Origin: Sphingomonas hankookensis
GTDB lineage: Bacteria; Pseudomonadota; Alphaproteobacteria; Sphingomonadales; Sphingomonadaceae
Length of the DNA: 64,000 nt
Assembly (NCBI RefSeq): GCF_001619955.1
Contig: NZ_LQQO01000001.1
Span: 496,001-560,000, forward strand
Direction: 5' to 3'
Program-made: the position numbers and the translations under genes
Notes under the pieces: model-generated
What the model saw: the letters and a program-made list of their open reading frames with translations, nothing else
Told to the model about the DNA's origin: nothing
The model's database searches: none
In this document: positions 28,125 through 38,222 of the stretch, one piece after another
Layout: each line of letters starts with the position of its first letter
How positions within the stretch are numbered: the first letter of the stretch is position 1

Positions 28125-30295
28125 ACGATCCGGTCCCCTCCGCCCGCACCACGGTCGCCGCCGCGCCGGAAGCGCGCTACTTCAACCGCGAACTGTCGTG
28201 GCTGGCGTTCAACCGCCGCGTGCTGGACGAAGCGTGCAACCCCGACCATCCGCTGCTCGAAAGGCTCCGCTTCCTGTCGATTTCGGCCACCAACATCGAC
28301 GAATTCTTCATGGTCCGCGTGGCCGGCCTGAAGGGGCAGCAGAACCAGGGCGTCGGCCATGAATCGGTCGATGGCCTCACCCCTTCGCAACAGCTGGCCG
28401 CGATCACCGTCGACGCCGCCGGGCTGGTCGACAGCCAGCAGCGCATCTGGCGCGACATCGCCGCCGCGCTGGCCGAAGCCAACATCTTCGTGCTCGGCGC
28501 CGACGAGATCCGCGGCGATACCGAAGTCTGGCTGGAACGCCATTTCCGCGACCAGATCTTTCCGGTCCTGACCCCGCAGGCGCTGGATCCGGCGCATCCG
28601 TTCCCCTTCATCCCGAACCTCGGCTCGGCGATGCTGTTCGACCTCATCCGCCGCTCGGACGATGTCGAGGTGCGCGAAGTCGTCCTGCTCCCGCCCGCCA
28701 TGCCGCGCTTCGTCCGCCTGCCGGGCAAGGCCGCGCGCTATGTCGCGATCGAAACGATCCTGCGCCATTTCTCCGACCTGTTCTTTCCGGGCTACACCGT
28801 GCGCGCGTCGGCCGCCTTCCGCGTGATCCGCGACAGCGATATCGAGCTGGAGGAAGAGGCCGAAGACCTCGTCCTCTATTTCCGCACCGCCATCAAACGC
28901 CGCCGTCGCGGACGGATCATCCGCCTTGAAATCGAATCGGGCATCTCCGACGAACTGGTCCAGCTGCTGCGCGACGAAATGGGCGGCAGCGATGCGCTGA
29001 TCACCGAAACCGGCGGGTTTCTCGGCATCGGCGACCTGTCGATGCTGGTCGCGGAGGATCGCCCCGACCTGAAATTCCCGCCCTTCTCCCCGCGCTTCCC
29101 CGAACGCATCCGCGAATATGGCGGCGACTGTTTCGCGGCGATCCGGGCGAAGGACATCGTCGTCCACCACCCGTACGAAACCTTCGACGTGGTGCTGGCC
29201 TTCCTCAAACAGGCCGCCGCCGACCCCGATGTCGTGGCGATCAAGCAGACGCTCTACCGCGCCGGCAAGCAGTCCGCCGTCGTCGCCGCGCTGGTCGCCG
29301 CTGCCGAAGCGGGCAAGTCGGTCACCGCCGTCGTCGAATTGAAGGCCCGCTTCGACGAGGAGCAGAATCTCAACCTCGCCTCGGTCCTCGAACGCGCCGG
29401 GGTGCAGGTCGTCTACGGCTTTATCGAGTGGAAGACCCATGCGAAGATCTCGATGGTCGTCCGCCGCGAGGAGCAGGGCTATCGCACCTATTGCCACTTC
29501 GGCACCGGCAATTATCATCCCGTAACCGCGCGTATCTATACCGACCTCAGCTTCTTCACCGCCGATCCGGTGATCGGACGCGACGCCGCGCAGGTGTTCA
29601 ACTACATCACCGGCTATGTCGAACCGCAGGCGTTGCAACAGCTCGCCATTTCGCCGCGCGATCTGCGCAACCGGCTGGAGGCGTTGATCGAGGGCGAGAT
29701 CCAGACCGCGCGGTCGGGCGGCGAAGGATCGATCTGGTTGAAGATGAACTCGCTGGTCGACCCGGCGCTGATCGACAAGCTGTATGAGGCGTCGGCGGCG
29801 GGCGTCCAGATCGACCTGATCGTGCGCGGCATCTGCTGCCTGCGGCCGGGCGTGCCGGGCATGTCCGACAACATTCGCGTCAAATCGGTCGTCGGCCGCT
29901 TCCTCGAACACAGCCGCATCTATTGCTTCGGCAACGGACAGGCGCTGCCCAATGACGATGCTTTGGTCTATGTGTCCTCGGCCGACTGGATGCCGCGCAA
30001 TTTCGACCGCCGCGTCGAATATCTGCTGCCGATCAACAACCCGACCGTCCACGACCAGGTGCTCGATCAGGTGATGGTCGCCAACCTGCTCGACACCGAA
30101 CAGACATGGGAACTCGGACCGGACGGCAGCTATCGCCGCGTCGCCAAGGGTGAGCGTCCGTTCAACCTCCACCGCTATTTCATGACCAACCCGTCGCTAT
30201 CGGGACGCGGTGCCGCGATCGAAAGCGGGTCGGCGACGGTGCCGCAGAAATTGTCGCTCCGCGCGTGGCGGGCCGCACGGGACGGCGCGGTTTGA
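28121..30295 (+). CDS. ppk1: Polyphosphate kinase 1
   Basis: A 724-residue enzyme that polymerises ATP gamma-phosphate into polyphosphate at the inner membrane. The N-terminal domain starts [19 protein letters not shown] and carries [15 protein letters not shown]. The catalytic part has [17 protein letters not shown], the [20 protein letters not shown] motif with the autophosphorylated histidine, [18 protein letters not shown] and [17 protein letters not shown] (second HKD-like site). I chose the GTG at 28121, which overlaps the hdaA stop as GTGA; the frame upstream is a shadow of the preceding genes. Confidence 0.96.
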   Translation: MNDPVPSARTTVAAAPEARYFNRELSWLAFNRRVLDEACNPDHPLLERLRFLSISATNIDEFFMVRVAGLKGQQNQGVGHESVDGLTPSQQLAAITVDAAGLVDSQQRIWRDIAAALAEANIFVLGADEIRGDTEVWLERHFRDQIFPVLTPQALDPAHPFPFIPNLGSAMLFDLIRRSDDVEVREVVLLPPAMPRFVRLPGKAARYVAIETILRHFSDLFFPGYTVRASAAFRVIRDSDIELEEEAEDLVLYFRTAIKRRRRGRIIRLEIESGISDELVQLLRDEMGGSDALITETGGFLGIGDLSMLVAEDRPDLKFPPFSPRFPERIREYGGDCFAAIRAKDIVVHHPYETFDVVLAFLKQAAADPDVVAIKQTLYRAGKQSAVVAALVAAAEAGKSVTAVVELKARFDEEQNLNLASVLERAGVQVVYGFIEWKTHAKISMVVRREEQGYRTYCHFGTGNYHPVTARIYTDLSFFTADPVIGRDAAQVFNYITGYVEPQALQQLAISPRDLRNRLEALIEGEIQTARSGGEGSIWLKMNSLVDPALIDKLYEASAAGVQIDLIVRGICCLRPGVPGMSDNIRVKSVVGRFLEHSRIYCFGNGQALPNDDALVYVSSADWMPRNFDRRVEYLLPINNPTVHDQVLDQVMVANLLDTEQTWELGPDGSYRRVAKGERPFNLHRYFMTNPSLSGRGAAIESGSATVPQKLSLRAWRAARDGAV

Positions 30296-31788
30296 TCCGC
30301 CTGCCCTGGGCCAGCCGCCCGGTCAGCGCGGCGCATAGTGCGATCATCGACATCGGGTCGAACTCGATCCGGCTCGTCGTCTATGGCGGGCCGGAGCGCA
30401 TTCCGGCCACGCTGTTCAACGAAAAGGTGCTGGCGGGCCTCGGGCGTTCGCTGGCGGAAACCGGGCGGATCGATCCGGAGGCGATGGCGCTCGCCGCCAC
30501 CGCGCTGCGCCGCTTTGCATGGCTGACCCGCGAAATGGAGGCGGAGGTGGTACGCACCGTCGCGACCGCCGCCGTCCGCGATGCCGCCAACGGACACGAA
30601 CTGGTGGCGCTCGCCGAATCGCTCGGCCTGACGGTGGAAACGCTGTCGGGCGAGGAGGAGGCACAGGCTGCCGGCAACGGCGTGCTATCCGCCATTCCCG
30701 ACGCCGACGGGATCGTCGGCGATCTGGGCGGGGGCAGCCTCGAACTGGTGCGGGTGAAAAACGGCAAGATCGGCGACCGCGTGTCGTTTCCGCTGGGCGT
30801 GCTGCGCATCGGCGCGATCCGCGACCGCCGCGCGGGCGAACTCGACCGCGTGGTGCAGCGGCTGGTGACCGAAGCCGGCTGGGCCGGGCGGGGGAAGGGG
30901 CTGCCCTTCTATCTCGTCGGCGGGTCGTGGCGGGCGCTCGCCCGGTTCGACATGCACCTGACCCACTATCCGCTGCCGATCGCGCACGGCTACACCATGT
31001 CGCTCGCCCGCATCGCCGAACTCGAACGGATCATCGCGCAGACGCCCCGCGCCGAGCTGAAGGCGGTGCCGAACCTGTCGGGCGGACGCCTGCCGACGCT
31101 CGACAATGCGACCGCCGTGTTGGCTGCGATGGCCCGGCATCTCGGTAGCGCGACGACGATGATTTCCGCCTATGGCCTGCGCGAAGGGCTGCTCTATGCC
31201 GCGCTCCCGTCGTCGGTCCGCAAGCAGGACCCGCTGATCGTCGCCGCGCATGACGAAGGCGCGCGACAGGGCCGCTTCGTCGAACATGGCGACCTACTCC
31301 ACAAATGGATCGCGCCACTCTTTCCCGACGACGCCCCCGCCGCGGTGCGCCTGCGCCACGCCGCCTGTCTGCTGGCCGATGTGGGCTGGCACGCGAACCC
31401 CGAATTCCGCGCCGAACGCGGCATGGAGATTGCGCTGCACGGCAACTGGGTCGCGATCGACGCCGCCGGTCGTGCGATCGTCGCGCAGGCGCTGCACAGC
31501 TGTCTGGGCGGCGGCAGCACCGACGGCCCGCCCGAACCGCTCGGTCGCCTGGCGCCGATCGCCGCGCTGGAGGCGGCGCACCGCTGGGGCCTTGCCATGC
31601 GTCTGGGCCAGCGTCTCAGCGGCGGTGTCGCCACCCCGCTCCAGCGCACCGACGTCCGCCGCAAGCGCGGGCAGCTGGAACTGATCGTCCCCACCGCCGA
31701 CACCGCGCTCTACGGCGAAGCGGTGCAGAAGCGCCACCGCGCGCTGGCGAGCGCCATGGGCATGGACGCGGCGCTGGTCACCCGCTGA
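30292..31788 (+). CDS. ppx: Exopolyphosphatase / Ppx-GppA phosphatase
   Basis: A 498-residue member of the ASKHA fold with the nucleotide/phosphate motif [17 protein letters not shown], then [30 protein letters not shown], and the second phosphate motif [16 protein letters not shown] helical C-terminal domain (about residues 310-490) resembles the HD-like domain of E. coli Ppx/GppA. It degrades polyphosphate, opposing the adjacent ppk. I chose the TTG at 30292, overlapping the ppk stop as TTGA; ATG at 30265 is an alternative with a 31-nt overlap. Confidence 0.92.
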   Translation: MIRLPWASRPVSAAHSAIIDIGSNSIRLVVYGGPERIPATLFNEKVLAGLGRSLAETGRIDPEAMALAATALRRFAWLTREMEAEVVRTVATAAVRDAANGHELVALAESLGLTVETLSGEEEAQAAGNGVLSAIPDADGIVGDLGGGSLELVRVKNGKIGDRVSFPLGVLRIGAIRDRRAGELDRVVQRLVTEAGWAGRGKGLPFYLVGGSWRALARFDMHLTHYPLPIAHGYTMSLARIAELERIIAQTPRAELKAVPNLSGGRLPTLDNATAVLAAMARHLGSATTMISAYGLREGLLYAALPSSVRKQDPLIVAAHDEGARQGRFVEHGDLLHKWIAPLFPDDAPAAVRLRHAACLLADVGWHANPEFRAERGMEIALHGNWVAIDAAGRAIVAQALHSCLGGGSTDGPPEPLGRLAPIAALEAAHRWGLAMRLGQRLSGGVATPLQRTDVRRKRGQLELIVPTADTALYGEAVQKRHRALASAMGMDAALVTR

Positions 31789-31991
31789 GGCGTCGCTTTC
31801 CTACAGCGCATTGTTCTGCGAGGCTGGCGACGCTCTTTCACATCGTCGCAGCCCTACCGAGCATCGCGGACGCTCGCCCCGTCGCAAACCGTCAACTTCG
31901 GCGCAAAAGGTTACGCTTAAGTTGCTAGAATAACATGATAATCCTGTCGCGAAAGTTTCGACGTCCTGTCAACTTCGCAAACTTCCACGCC

Positions 31992-32297
31992 TCAGCCGCA
32001 GCGGAATCCAGCCACCATATTCTTCTCATCGATGGCGATGTTCAGCCGATCGGGCCGGAAATCCATCGTCACCGCCATCCCCGGCCGGATCGCCCGCACG
32101 GTCCTCGCCTTCGCCCGCGCCCTGGCATCCGCTTCCAGTGCCGGGGTGAAGGACTTGCTGACCAACGCGGCAAGCGCCGTAGTCTCGCATGCCCCGCCGG
32201 GAAGCTCCGGCGCGGCCGGCGCGGGATCGCCCGCCGTCTGCTGCGTCGTCGTACAGGCGCCCAGCGCCATGGCTACGATCAGGATGGTCGGCTTCAT
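31992..32297 (-). CDS. I78-family peptidase inhibitor lipoprotein
   Basis: A 101-residue protein with a lipoprotein signal (MKPTILIVAMALGACTTT, lipobox ALGAC with the lipidated cysteine at about residue 15). It is followed by a Pro/Ala linker and an inhibitor I78 domain: CETTALAALVSK, ARTVRAIRPGMAVTMDFRP and RLNIAIDEKNMVAGFRCG. The two Cys likely form a disulfide. The family (type member from Lentinus) inhibits subtilisin-like proteases; bacterial copies may protect the cell envelope. Its ATG overlaps the rnd stop by 4 nt, an unexpected partner. Confidence 0.82.
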   Translation of the reverse strand: MKPTILIVAMALGACTTTQQTAGDPAPAAPELPGGACETTALAALVSKSFTPALEADARARAKARTVRAIRPGMAVTMDFRPDRLNIAIDEKNMVAGFRCG

Positions 32298-33469
32298 TCC
32301 ACTACCTCCGCTCGGGTCATCTTCAGCTTTCCACCCAGCACGGTGAACCCAAGCTGACCCTCGACCAGCGCCAGCGCGTCGCGGCCGAACTGTTCGAACC
32401 GCCAGCCATTCAGGATCGAGAGCCCGTCGCGCTGCCCGGCGGCGAGCGCTTCCAGATCGTCCGACCGCGCCAGCAGCCGCGATGCGACCTTGATCTCGTT
32501 CGCCCGGATCTTCAGCAGCAGTTTCAGCAGGTCGGCGACCAGCGCGCCTTCCTTGCCCAGCGCGGGTTTGCGCTCGTCGCGGCCCGGCATTTCCCTCGCC
32601 GGCAACGGTTCGGCATCGGCCAGCGCCGCCATCATCCGTCCGCCGATATCGTTGTGCGCCCATGCCGCCGACAGCCCGCGCACCTTCGCCAGATCGCCCT
32701 GCCTGCGCGGCGGATTGCCGGCCAGATCGGCGATCGTCTCGTCCTTGACGATCCGTCCGCGCGGGAGATTCTTCCCCTGCGCCTCCAGCTCGCGCCACTT
32801 GCCCAGTGCCTTCAACCGCCCCAGCACTTCGGGCTTGCGGCTGTTGACCCGGATGCGCTGCCACACCTGTTCGGGATCGTTGAAGTAATTGGCCGGATCG
32901 GCGATCCGCTCCATCTCCTCGTCCAGCCACAGCCCGCGCCCGGTCTTGCGCAGCTTGGCCAGCATCTTGGGAAAGATCACCGACAAATGGGTCACGTCGG
33001 CGATCGCATAGTCGATCTGCCGGTCGTCCAGCGGCCGCCGCGACCAGTCGGTGAACCGCGCCCCCTTGTCGACCGTAATCCCCAGATAGGCGTCGACCAG
33101 GTTCGAATAGCCGACCTGCTCCCCCTGACCCAGCGCCATCGCCGCCACCTGCGTATCGAACAGGGGGAAGGGGGTCTTGCCGGTCAGGTTATAGACGATC
33201 TCGATATCCTGCCCGCCGGCGTGGAAGACCTTCAGCACGTCCTCGTTATCGGTCAGCAGGTGGAGCAGCGGCGTCAGGTCGATCCCCGGCGCCATCGGAT
33301 CTATCGCGGCGGCTTCCTCGGTATTGGCGATCTGGATCAGGCAGAGTTCCGGCCAATAGCTGTTCTCGCGCATGAACTCGGTGTCGACGGCTACGAAGTC
33401 GGACTGGGCGAGGCGGGTGCAGAGGGCAGCGAGGGTCTGGCTGTCTTCGATCAACGGATGGATATGCAT
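32294..33469 (-). CDS. rnd: Ribonuclease D
   Basis: A 391-residue 3'-5' exoribonuclease for tRNA 3'-end processing. The DEDDy motifs are visible: FVAVDTEFMREN (Asp/Glu), LKVFHAGGQDIEIVYNL (Asp) and DYAIADVTHLSVIF (Tyr/Asp). An HRDC domain follows (about residues 210-290). I chose the ATG at 33469; the GTG at 33472 is the longer in-frame start. A TTGTCA/CTATGC promoter just upstream places the transcript start at about this codon. Confidence 0.93.
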   Translation of the reverse strand: MHIHPLIEDSQTLAALCTRLAQSDFVAVDTEFMRENSYWPELCLIQIANTEEAAAIDPMAPGIDLTPLLHLLTDNEDVLKVFHAGGQDIEIVYNLTGKTPFPLFDTQVAAMALGQGEQVGYSNLVDAYLGITVDKGARFTDWSRRPLDDRQIDYAIADVTHLSVIFPKMLAKLRKTGRGLWLDEEMERIADPANYFNDPEQVWQRIRVNSRKPEVLGRLKALGKWRELEAQGKNLPRGRIVKDETIADLAGNPPRRQGDLAKVRGLSAAWAHNDIGGRMMAALADAEPLPAREMPGRDERKPALGKEGALVADLLKLLLKIRANEIKVASRLLARSDDLEALAAGQRDGLSILNGWRFEQFGRDALALVEGQLGFTVLGGKLKMTRAEVVE

Positions 33470-33476
33470 CACGCCC

Positions 33477-33503
33477 GCATAGCAAGGTTCCCCGCCTTGA
33501 CAA
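33477..33503 (-). promoter_or_regulatory. Putative rnd promoter
   Basis: TTGTCA (5 of 6 matches to TTGACA), a 15-nt spacer and CTATGC on the minus strand. The -10 ends 7 nt before the ATG at 33469, again predicting a leaderless message. Confidence 0.45.
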
Positions 33504-33543
33504 AAGGGGGTGGGGGAGGGAAGCGGCCAATCAACAATTCAAC

Positions 33544-33639
33544 CGTCATCCCCGCGCAGGCGGGGATCCATACACGCGAACGTTCGCGTGAGAGCCGCAC
33601 CGTCAGCGGCTATGGATTCCCGCCTGCGCGGGAATGACG
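33544..33639. repeat. Intergenic palindromic repeat, family A, copy 3
   Basis: The left hairpin ATCCCCGC-GCAG-GCGGGGAT and the right hairpin ATTCCCGC-CTGC-GCGGGAAT flank a centre sharing ATCCATACACGC and AGCGGCTATGG with copy 2. It lies between divergent rnd and aspS, close to the aspS start, so here it may affect promoter geometry rather than termination. Confidence 0.8.
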
Positions 33640-33659
33640 ACCAAGCAAGGTTACGTTTG

Positions 33660-35453
33660 ATGCACGCCTATCGCACCCATAACTGCGGCCAGCTCACGGA
33701 CGCGAACGACGGCGATACCGTCCGCCTGTCGGGCTGGGTGCATCGCAAGCGCGACCATGGCGGCGTGCTCTTCATCGACCTGCGCGATCATTACGGCATT
33801 ACCCAGATCGTCGCCGACAGCGATTCGCCCGCGCTCGCTTTGCTCGAATCGGCGCGCACCGAATCGGTGCTGACGATCGACGGCAATGTGAAGCTGCGCA
33901 GCGAGGCGACCCGGAATCCGAACCTCGCCACCGGCGCGATCGAAATCTACGCCCGCGCCGCGACGCTCCAGTCGGCGGCGCAGGAACTGCCGATGCCGGT
34001 CGCGGGCGAGGCGGAGTATCCGGAAGACATCCGCCTGCGCTACCGCTTCCTCGACCTGCGTCGCGAGCGGCTGCACGCGAACATCCTGCTGCGCTCGAAC
34101 GTCATCGCGTCGCTGCGTCGCCGGATGATCGATCAGGGCTTCACCGAATTCCAGACGCCCATCCTGACCGCCTCGTCGCCCGAAGGCGCTCGCGACTATC
34201 TGGTGCCCAGCCGCGTCCATCCGGGCAAGTTCTATGCGCTGCCGCAGGCGCCGCAGATGTTCAAGCAGCTGCTGATGGTCGCCGGCTTCGACCGCTATTT
34301 CCAGATCGCACCCTGCTTCCGCGACGAAGACGCCCGCGCCGACCGCAGCCCCGGGGAATTCTACCAGCTCGATTTCGAAATGAGCTTCGTGACGCAGGAG
34401 GACGTGTTCGCCGCGATCGAACCCGTCCTGCACGGCGTGTTCGAGGAATATGCCAACTGGCAGGGCAAGGGCCGCACCGTCAGCCCGCTGCCGTTCAAGC
34501 GCATCCCCTACCGCGATTCGATGCTGAAATACGGCAACGACAAGCCCGACCTGCGCAACCCGCTGGTCATCACCGACGTGTCGGACCTGTTCGTCGGATC
34601 GGGCTTCGGCCGTTTCGCCTCGATCGTCGAGGCGGGCGACGTCGTTCGCGCGGTGCCGGCGCCGAACACCGCTGACAAGAGCCGCAAGTTCTTTGACGAC
34701 ATGAACGCCTGGGCGCAGTCCGAAGGGTTCGCCGGCCTCGGCTACGCCACGCGCAAGGGCGGCGAATGGGGCGGCCCGATCGCCAAGAACCATGGCGAGG
34801 AAGGCATGGCCAGGATCGCCGAGGCGCTCGGCCTCGGCCCCGATGACGGCGTGTTCTTCGCCGCCGGCAAGGAAGCGCAGGCGGCCAAGCTCGCCGGCCT
34901 TGCCCGCACCCGCGTTGCCGAGACGCTGGGGCTGATCGACGACAAGCGGTTCGAATTCTGCTGGATCGTCGACTTCCCGATGTTCGAATATGACGAGGAC
35001 GCGAAGAAGGTCGATTTCAGCCACAACCCCTTCTCGATGCCGCAGGGCGAGATGGAAGCGCTGGAGACGATGAACCCGCTCGATATCCTGGCCTACCAAT
35101 ACGACATCGTCTGCAACGGCGTGGAGCTGTCGTCGGGCGCGATCCGGAACCATCGTCCGGAAATCATGTACAAGGCGTTCGAGATCGCCGGCTACTCGCA
35201 GGCCGACGTCGACACGAACTTCGCGGGCATGATCAACGCCTTCAAGTTCGGCGCCCCGCCGCACGGCGGCTCTGCGCCGGGCGTCGACCGTATCGTCATG
35301 CTGCTGGCCGACGAGCCGAACATCCGCGAGGTCATCACCTTCCCGATGACGCAGAAGGCGGAAGATTTGATGATGGGCGCGCCCAATTATGCGACGCCCA
35401 AGCAGTTGCGCGAACTGAACATCCGCGTGACTGTCGACGGTCCGAAGGAGTAA
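33660..35453 (+). CDS. aspS: Aspartyl-tRNA synthetase
   Basis: A 597-residue class II synthetase of the bacterial type. The N-terminal OB-fold anticodon domain begins [16 protein letters not shown] and includes [20 protein letters not shown]. Class II motifs follow: [20 protein letters not shown] (motif 1 area), [19 protein letters not shown] (motif 2), and [19 protein letters not shown] (motif 3). A GAD insertion domain is present (about residues 290-420). Conservation starts at the ATG at 33660; the open frame upstream runs into the repeat and is not coding. It is monocistronic. Confidence 0.97.
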   Translation: MHAYRTHNCGQLTDANDGDTVRLSGWVHRKRDHGGVLFIDLRDHYGITQIVADSDSPALALLESARTESVLTIDGNVKLRSEATRNPNLATGAIEIYARAATLQSAAQELPMPVAGEAEYPEDIRLRYRFLDLRRERLHANILLRSNVIASLRRRMIDQGFTEFQTPILTASSPEGARDYLVPSRVHPGKFYALPQAPQMFKQLLMVAGFDRYFQIAPCFRDEDARADRSPGEFYQLDFEMSFVTQEDVFAAIEPVLHGVFEEYANWQGKGRTVSPLPFKRIPYRDSMLKYGNDKPDLRNPLVITDVSDLFVGSGFGRFASIVEAGDVVRAVPAPNTADKSRKFFDDMNAWAQSEGFAGLGYATRKGGEWGGPIAKNHGEEGMARIAEALGLGPDDGVFFAAGKEAQAAKLAGLARTRVAETLGLIDDKRFEFCWIVDFPMFEYDEDAKKVDFSHNPFSMPQGEMEALETMNPLDILAYQYDIVCNGVELSSGAIRNHRPEIMYKAFEIAGYSQADVDTNFAGMINAFKFGAPPHGGSAPGVDRIVMLLADEPNIREVITFPMTQKAEDLMMGAPNYATPKQLRELNIRVTVDGPKE

Positions 35454-35455
35454 AT

Positions 35456-35586
35456 CCTCCCCGGGACGGGGAGGGGGACCGGCCGCAGGCTGGTGCAGGG
35501 GGCTACCCTGTTCCACCACCGTCGCGGTTGCGGCGATCCCCCTCCACGATGCGGTGCATGGTCCCCCTCCCCGCGAAGCGGGGAGG
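35456..35586. repeat. Intergenic palindromic repeat, family B, copy 2
   Basis: Left hairpin CCTCCCCG-GGA-CGGGGAGG (35456-35474) and right hairpin CCTCCCCGC-GAA-GCGGGGAGG (35566-35586), with internal GGGGGACC and GGTCCCCC. Its ends resemble those of 1511-1644. It fills the gap between the convergent aspS and carbonic anhydrase genes. Confidence 0.75.
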
Positions 35587-35597
35587 ATTTGAAGGGC

Positions 35598-36221
35598 TCA
35601 AGCGTTCTCGAACGTATCGCCTTCAAGGACGCGCAGCCGCCCGTCCTCGATCGCGAAGACCGCGCCGTGGAGCTTGAGCTTGCCGGCCTCGACCCGTTCC
35701 TTGACGAACGGGAAGGTCATCAGGTTCTGAAGCGAGACCTTCACGCCCTCCTGCTCCAGAGCCTTCTGCCCTTCCGGCCCGGTGCCATGTTCCGCGACGA
35801 CCTTCTCGCGCGCATCGTCGAGCAGGTCGATCCAGTGCGCAACGAAGCCGCCTTCACCCGGTTTGGTATTGGCCAGCGACTGGGTGAGGCAAGCGTTGAC
35901 GCCACCGCACGCGCCATGGCCGAGGACGAGAACTTCTTCGACCTCCAGCTTCGTCACCGCAAATTCCAGCGCCGCCGAGACGCCATGCCGACCGCCATCG
36001 TCCTCGAACGGTGGCACGAGGTTGGCGACGTTACGCACCACGAAAATCTCGCCCGGCCGTGCGCCGAAGATCGTTGCCGGATCGACGCGGCTGTCCGAAC
36101 AGGCGATCACCATCACCTTCGGGCTCTGCCCGGTGGCCAGTTCGCTCCAGCGCTCGCGCTCCTGCTGCCATTCGGTGCCGCGGAAGCGATAATAGCCCTC
36201 TTTGAGGTCGCTGAAGTGCAT
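35598..36221 (-). CDS. can: Beta-class carbonic anhydrase
   Basis: A 207-residue enzyme interconverting CO2 and bicarbonate. The zinc ligands of beta carbonic anhydrases are all present: ACSDSRVDPATIF (Cys plus the Asp-Arg dyad) and LVLGHGACGGVNAC (His and Cys). GARPGEIFVVRNVANLVPP completes the family pattern. The length is normal. It is divergent from lipA, and its leader contains ATTTATACC close to the start, but I could not fix a promoter. Confidence 0.95.
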   Translation of the reverse strand: MHFSDLKEGYYRFRGTEWQQERERWSELATGQSPKVMVIACSDSRVDPATIFGARPGEIFVVRNVANLVPPFEDDGGRHGVSAALEFAVTKLEVEEVLVLGHGACGGVNACLTQSLANTKPGEGGFVAHWIDLLDDAREKVVAEHGTGPEGQKALEQEGVKVSLQNLMTFPFVKERVEAGKLKLHGAVFAIEDGRLRVLEGDTFENA

Positions 36222-36295
36222 CAGTGGGTCTCCATGTTTGGTATAAATCTTCCCTCGGTCGCTAGACGCACAGGCGACGCGATCGTTGCAGGCGG

Positions 36296-36323
36296 TTGTT
36301 CGTTTGCCCGTCCGTCGCTATCT
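36296..36323 (+). promoter_or_regulatory. Putative lipA promoter
   Basis: TTGTTC, a 16-nt spacer and CTATCT. The -10 ends 7 nt before the ATG at 36331, so the transcript would begin at or next to the start codon. Confidence 0.4.
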
Positions 36324-36330
36324 GGCAGCC

Positions 36331-37257
36331 ATGAACGAGATGACGCCGCTGCCCCGCCCCGAGCGGACCCGCAAGCCCGACTGGATTCGCGTAAAGGCTC
36401 CGACCGGGAAGGTCGTGCAGGAAACCCGTGCGCTGATGCGGTCGAAGAGCCTGACGACGGTGTGCGAGGAAGCGGCCTGTCCGAATATCGGCGAATGCTG
36501 GTCGAAAAAGCACGCGACCGTCATGATCCTCGGCGACACCTGCACGCGGGCCTGCGCCTTCTGCAACGTGAAGACCGGCATGCCGCGCGCGGTCGACCCG
36601 ATGGAGCCACAGCATGTTGCCGAAGCGGCGGCGGCGATGGGCCTCAATCACATCGTCATCACGTCGGTCGATCGCGACGACCTGCCCGATGGCGGCGCCA
36701 GGCAGTTCGTGAAGGTGATCGAGGCGATCCGCGCCGCGAACCCGACAACGACGATCGAGATCCTGACCCCCGATTTCCGTAACAAGCACGAAGCGGCAGT
36801 CGAGATGATCGTCGCGGCGCGCCCGGACGTCTACAACCACAATCTCGAAACCGTGCCGCGCCTCTACCCGACGATCCGGCCGGGCGCCCGCTATTACGCG
36901 TCGCTGCGCCTGCTGGAGAGCGTCAAGAAGCTCGACCCGTCGATCTTCACCAAGTCGGGCATCATGCTCGGCCTCGGCGAAGAGCGGCTTGAGGTGCATC
37001 AGGTGATGGACGACATGCGATCGGCCGATATCGATTTCCTGACCATGGGCCAGTATCTGCAACCGACGCCCAAGCACGCCAAGGTCATCGACTTCGTCAC
37101 GCCCAAGGCGTTCGACGGCTTCGCCGCCATCGCCCGTGCCAAGGGCTTTCTGCTGGTCGCATCCTCGCCGCTCACCCGGTCGAGCTATCACGCCGGCGAC
37201 GATTTCGAACGGATGCGGGCGAACCGTGACGCCAAGCTGGGCGTTGTTCGCGCCTGA
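36331..37257 (+). CDS. lipA: Lipoyl synthase
   Basis: A 308-residue radical-SAM enzyme that inserts two sulfurs into octanoyl-protein to make lipoate for PDH, OGDH and glycine cleavage. The auxiliary cluster cysteines are in [18 protein letters not shown] and the SAM cluster in [13 protein letters not shown] (CxxxCxxC). The C-terminal RSSYHA supplies the serine ligand of the auxiliary cluster. I chose the ATG at 36331 ([18 protein letters not shown]); the upstream extension is unlike the family and lies in the promoter. It overlaps the next gene by one base. Confidence 0.97.
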   Translation: MNEMTPLPRPERTRKPDWIRVKAPTGKVVQETRALMRSKSLTTVCEEAACPNIGECWSKKHATVMILGDTCTRACAFCNVKTGMPRAVDPMEPQHVAEAAAAMGLNHIVITSVDRDDLPDGGARQFVKVIEAIRAANPTTTIEILTPDFRNKHEAAVEMIVAARPDVYNHNLETVPRLYPTIRPGARYYASLRLLESVKKLDPSIFTKSGIMLGLGEERLEVHQVMDDMRSADIDFLTMGQYLQPTPKHAKVIDFVTPKAFDGFAAIARAKGFLLVASSPLTRSSYHAGDDFERMRANRDAKLGVVRA

Positions 37258-37757
37258 TGCCCAAGCATAGCGAAACCCGCCACCTGCCCTACACGCCGGA
37301 GCAGATGTTCGACCTGGTCGCCGATGTGGCGCGCTATGGCGAGTTCCTGCCCTGGGTCAGCGCGATCCGGGTGCGGTCGGATAGCGAAACCGAAATGGTC
37401 GCCGACATGATCGTCGGGTTCAAGGGCCTGCGGGAGAGCTTCACGTCGAAGGTGCAGAAGGAGCGCCCCAACCATATCCGCGTCGACTATCTCGACGGGC
37501 CGCTCAAATATCTCAACAACGACTGGCGGTTCAAGCCGGATGGGCAGGGTGGCACGCTCGTCGACTTCTGCGTCGATTTTCAGTTCAAGAACCGCGTGTT
37601 CGAAATGCTGGCGGGACAGGTGTTCGACCGCGCGCTGCGCAAGATGATCGGCGCGTTCGAGGATCGCGCCGCCGCGCTTTACGGCGATTCCGGCACGGGT
37701 TCCTCGGGCGCCACTTCCGGCGGCAGCAGCAGCTCGAGCGCGCACAACGCCGCCTGA
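37257..37757 (+). CDS. COQ10/RatA family START-like protein
   Basis: A 166-residue protein of the SRPBCC/START fold: HLPYTPEQMFDLVADVARY, FLPWVSAIRVRS, FKGLRESFTSKV, IRVDYLDGPLKYLNNDWRF and VDFCVDFQFKNRVFEM are the standard blocks. Alphaproteobacterial members are thought to bind ubiquinone like yeast Coq10; the E. coli homologue RatA was described as a ribosome-association toxin, a role I would not assume here. The final 24 residues are a Ser/Gly/Ala tail that lies over the 3' end of cinA on the other strand. The TGATG junction with lipA suggests coupling. Confidence 0.88.
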   Translation: MPKHSETRHLPYTPEQMFDLVADVARYGEFLPWVSAIRVRSDSETEMVADMIVGFKGLRESFTSKVQKERPNHIRVDYLDGPLKYLNNDWRFKPDGQGGTLVDFCVDFQFKNRVFEMLAGQVFDRALRKMIGAFEDRAAALYGDSGTGSSGATSGGSSSSSAHNAA

Positions 37758-38218
37758 AGGCGGATTTTCCCACGCCCCAGGTCGCCGAACTGGCGCAGGT
37801 CGGCAACGACCTTCGCCGGATCGCCGCCCTTTTCCGCGCGCGCGAACACGACGGTACCGACCGGCTTCTTCTCGCTGCCGCCACCGGGACCCGCGACGCC
37901 GGTGATCGCGACCGCGACGTCAGCCTGCGTCACCTCCAGCGCCCCCTGCGCCATGCTCCATGCCGTCGCGATGGATACGGCACCGAAGGTCTCGATCACG
38001 TCGGAGCTGACCTTGACCAGCTCGATCTTCGCCTCGTTCGAATAGGTCACGAACCCGGCTTCGAACACGTCGGAGCAGCCGGGGATCTCGGTGATCGCCG
38101 CCGCGACTAGTCCGCCGGTGCAGCTCTCGGCCAGTGCGACGCGGCGGCCGGCGTTGCGGTTCTCGTCGACCACGCGACGCGCGGCTTCGATCAGTTCGGG
38201 GGGTAGAATGCTGTCCAT
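37679..38218 (-). CDS. CinA-family nicotinamide-nucleotide amidohydrolase domain protein
   Basis: A 179-residue stand-alone CinA C-terminal domain. It has the signatures VALAESCTGGLVAAAITEIPG, FEAGFVTYSNEAKIELV and VAITGVAGPGGGSEKKPVGTV. Family members such as PncC deamidate NMN to nicotinate mononucleotide in the pyridine nucleotide cycle. The ATG at 38218 (MDSILPPELIEAA) is the first with similarity. Its 3' end overlaps the convergent COQ10-like gene by 79 nt, which is unusual. Confidence 0.9.
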   Translation of the reverse strand: MDSILPPELIEAARRVVDENRNAGRRVALAESCTGGLVAAAITEIPGCSDVFEAGFVTYSNEAKIELVKVSSDVIETFGAVSIATAWSMAQGALEVTQADVAVAITGVAGPGGGSEKKPVGTVVFARAEKGGDPAKVVADLRQFGDLGRGKIRLQAALCALELLLPPEVAPEEPVPESP

Positions 38219-38222
38219 GCTA

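Noticed and set aside
27779..30172. Long antisense frame over ppk
   Set aside because: Mirror of the ppk codon pattern; no independent support.
33651..35519. Long antisense frame over aspS
   Set aside because: Shadow of aspS; runs into a palindromic repeat at its start.
37257..37757. Toxin-antitoxin system based on RatA similarity
   Set aside because: No antitoxin gene is adjacent, and the lipA neighbourhood and family fit a ubiquinone-binding COQ10-type role better.
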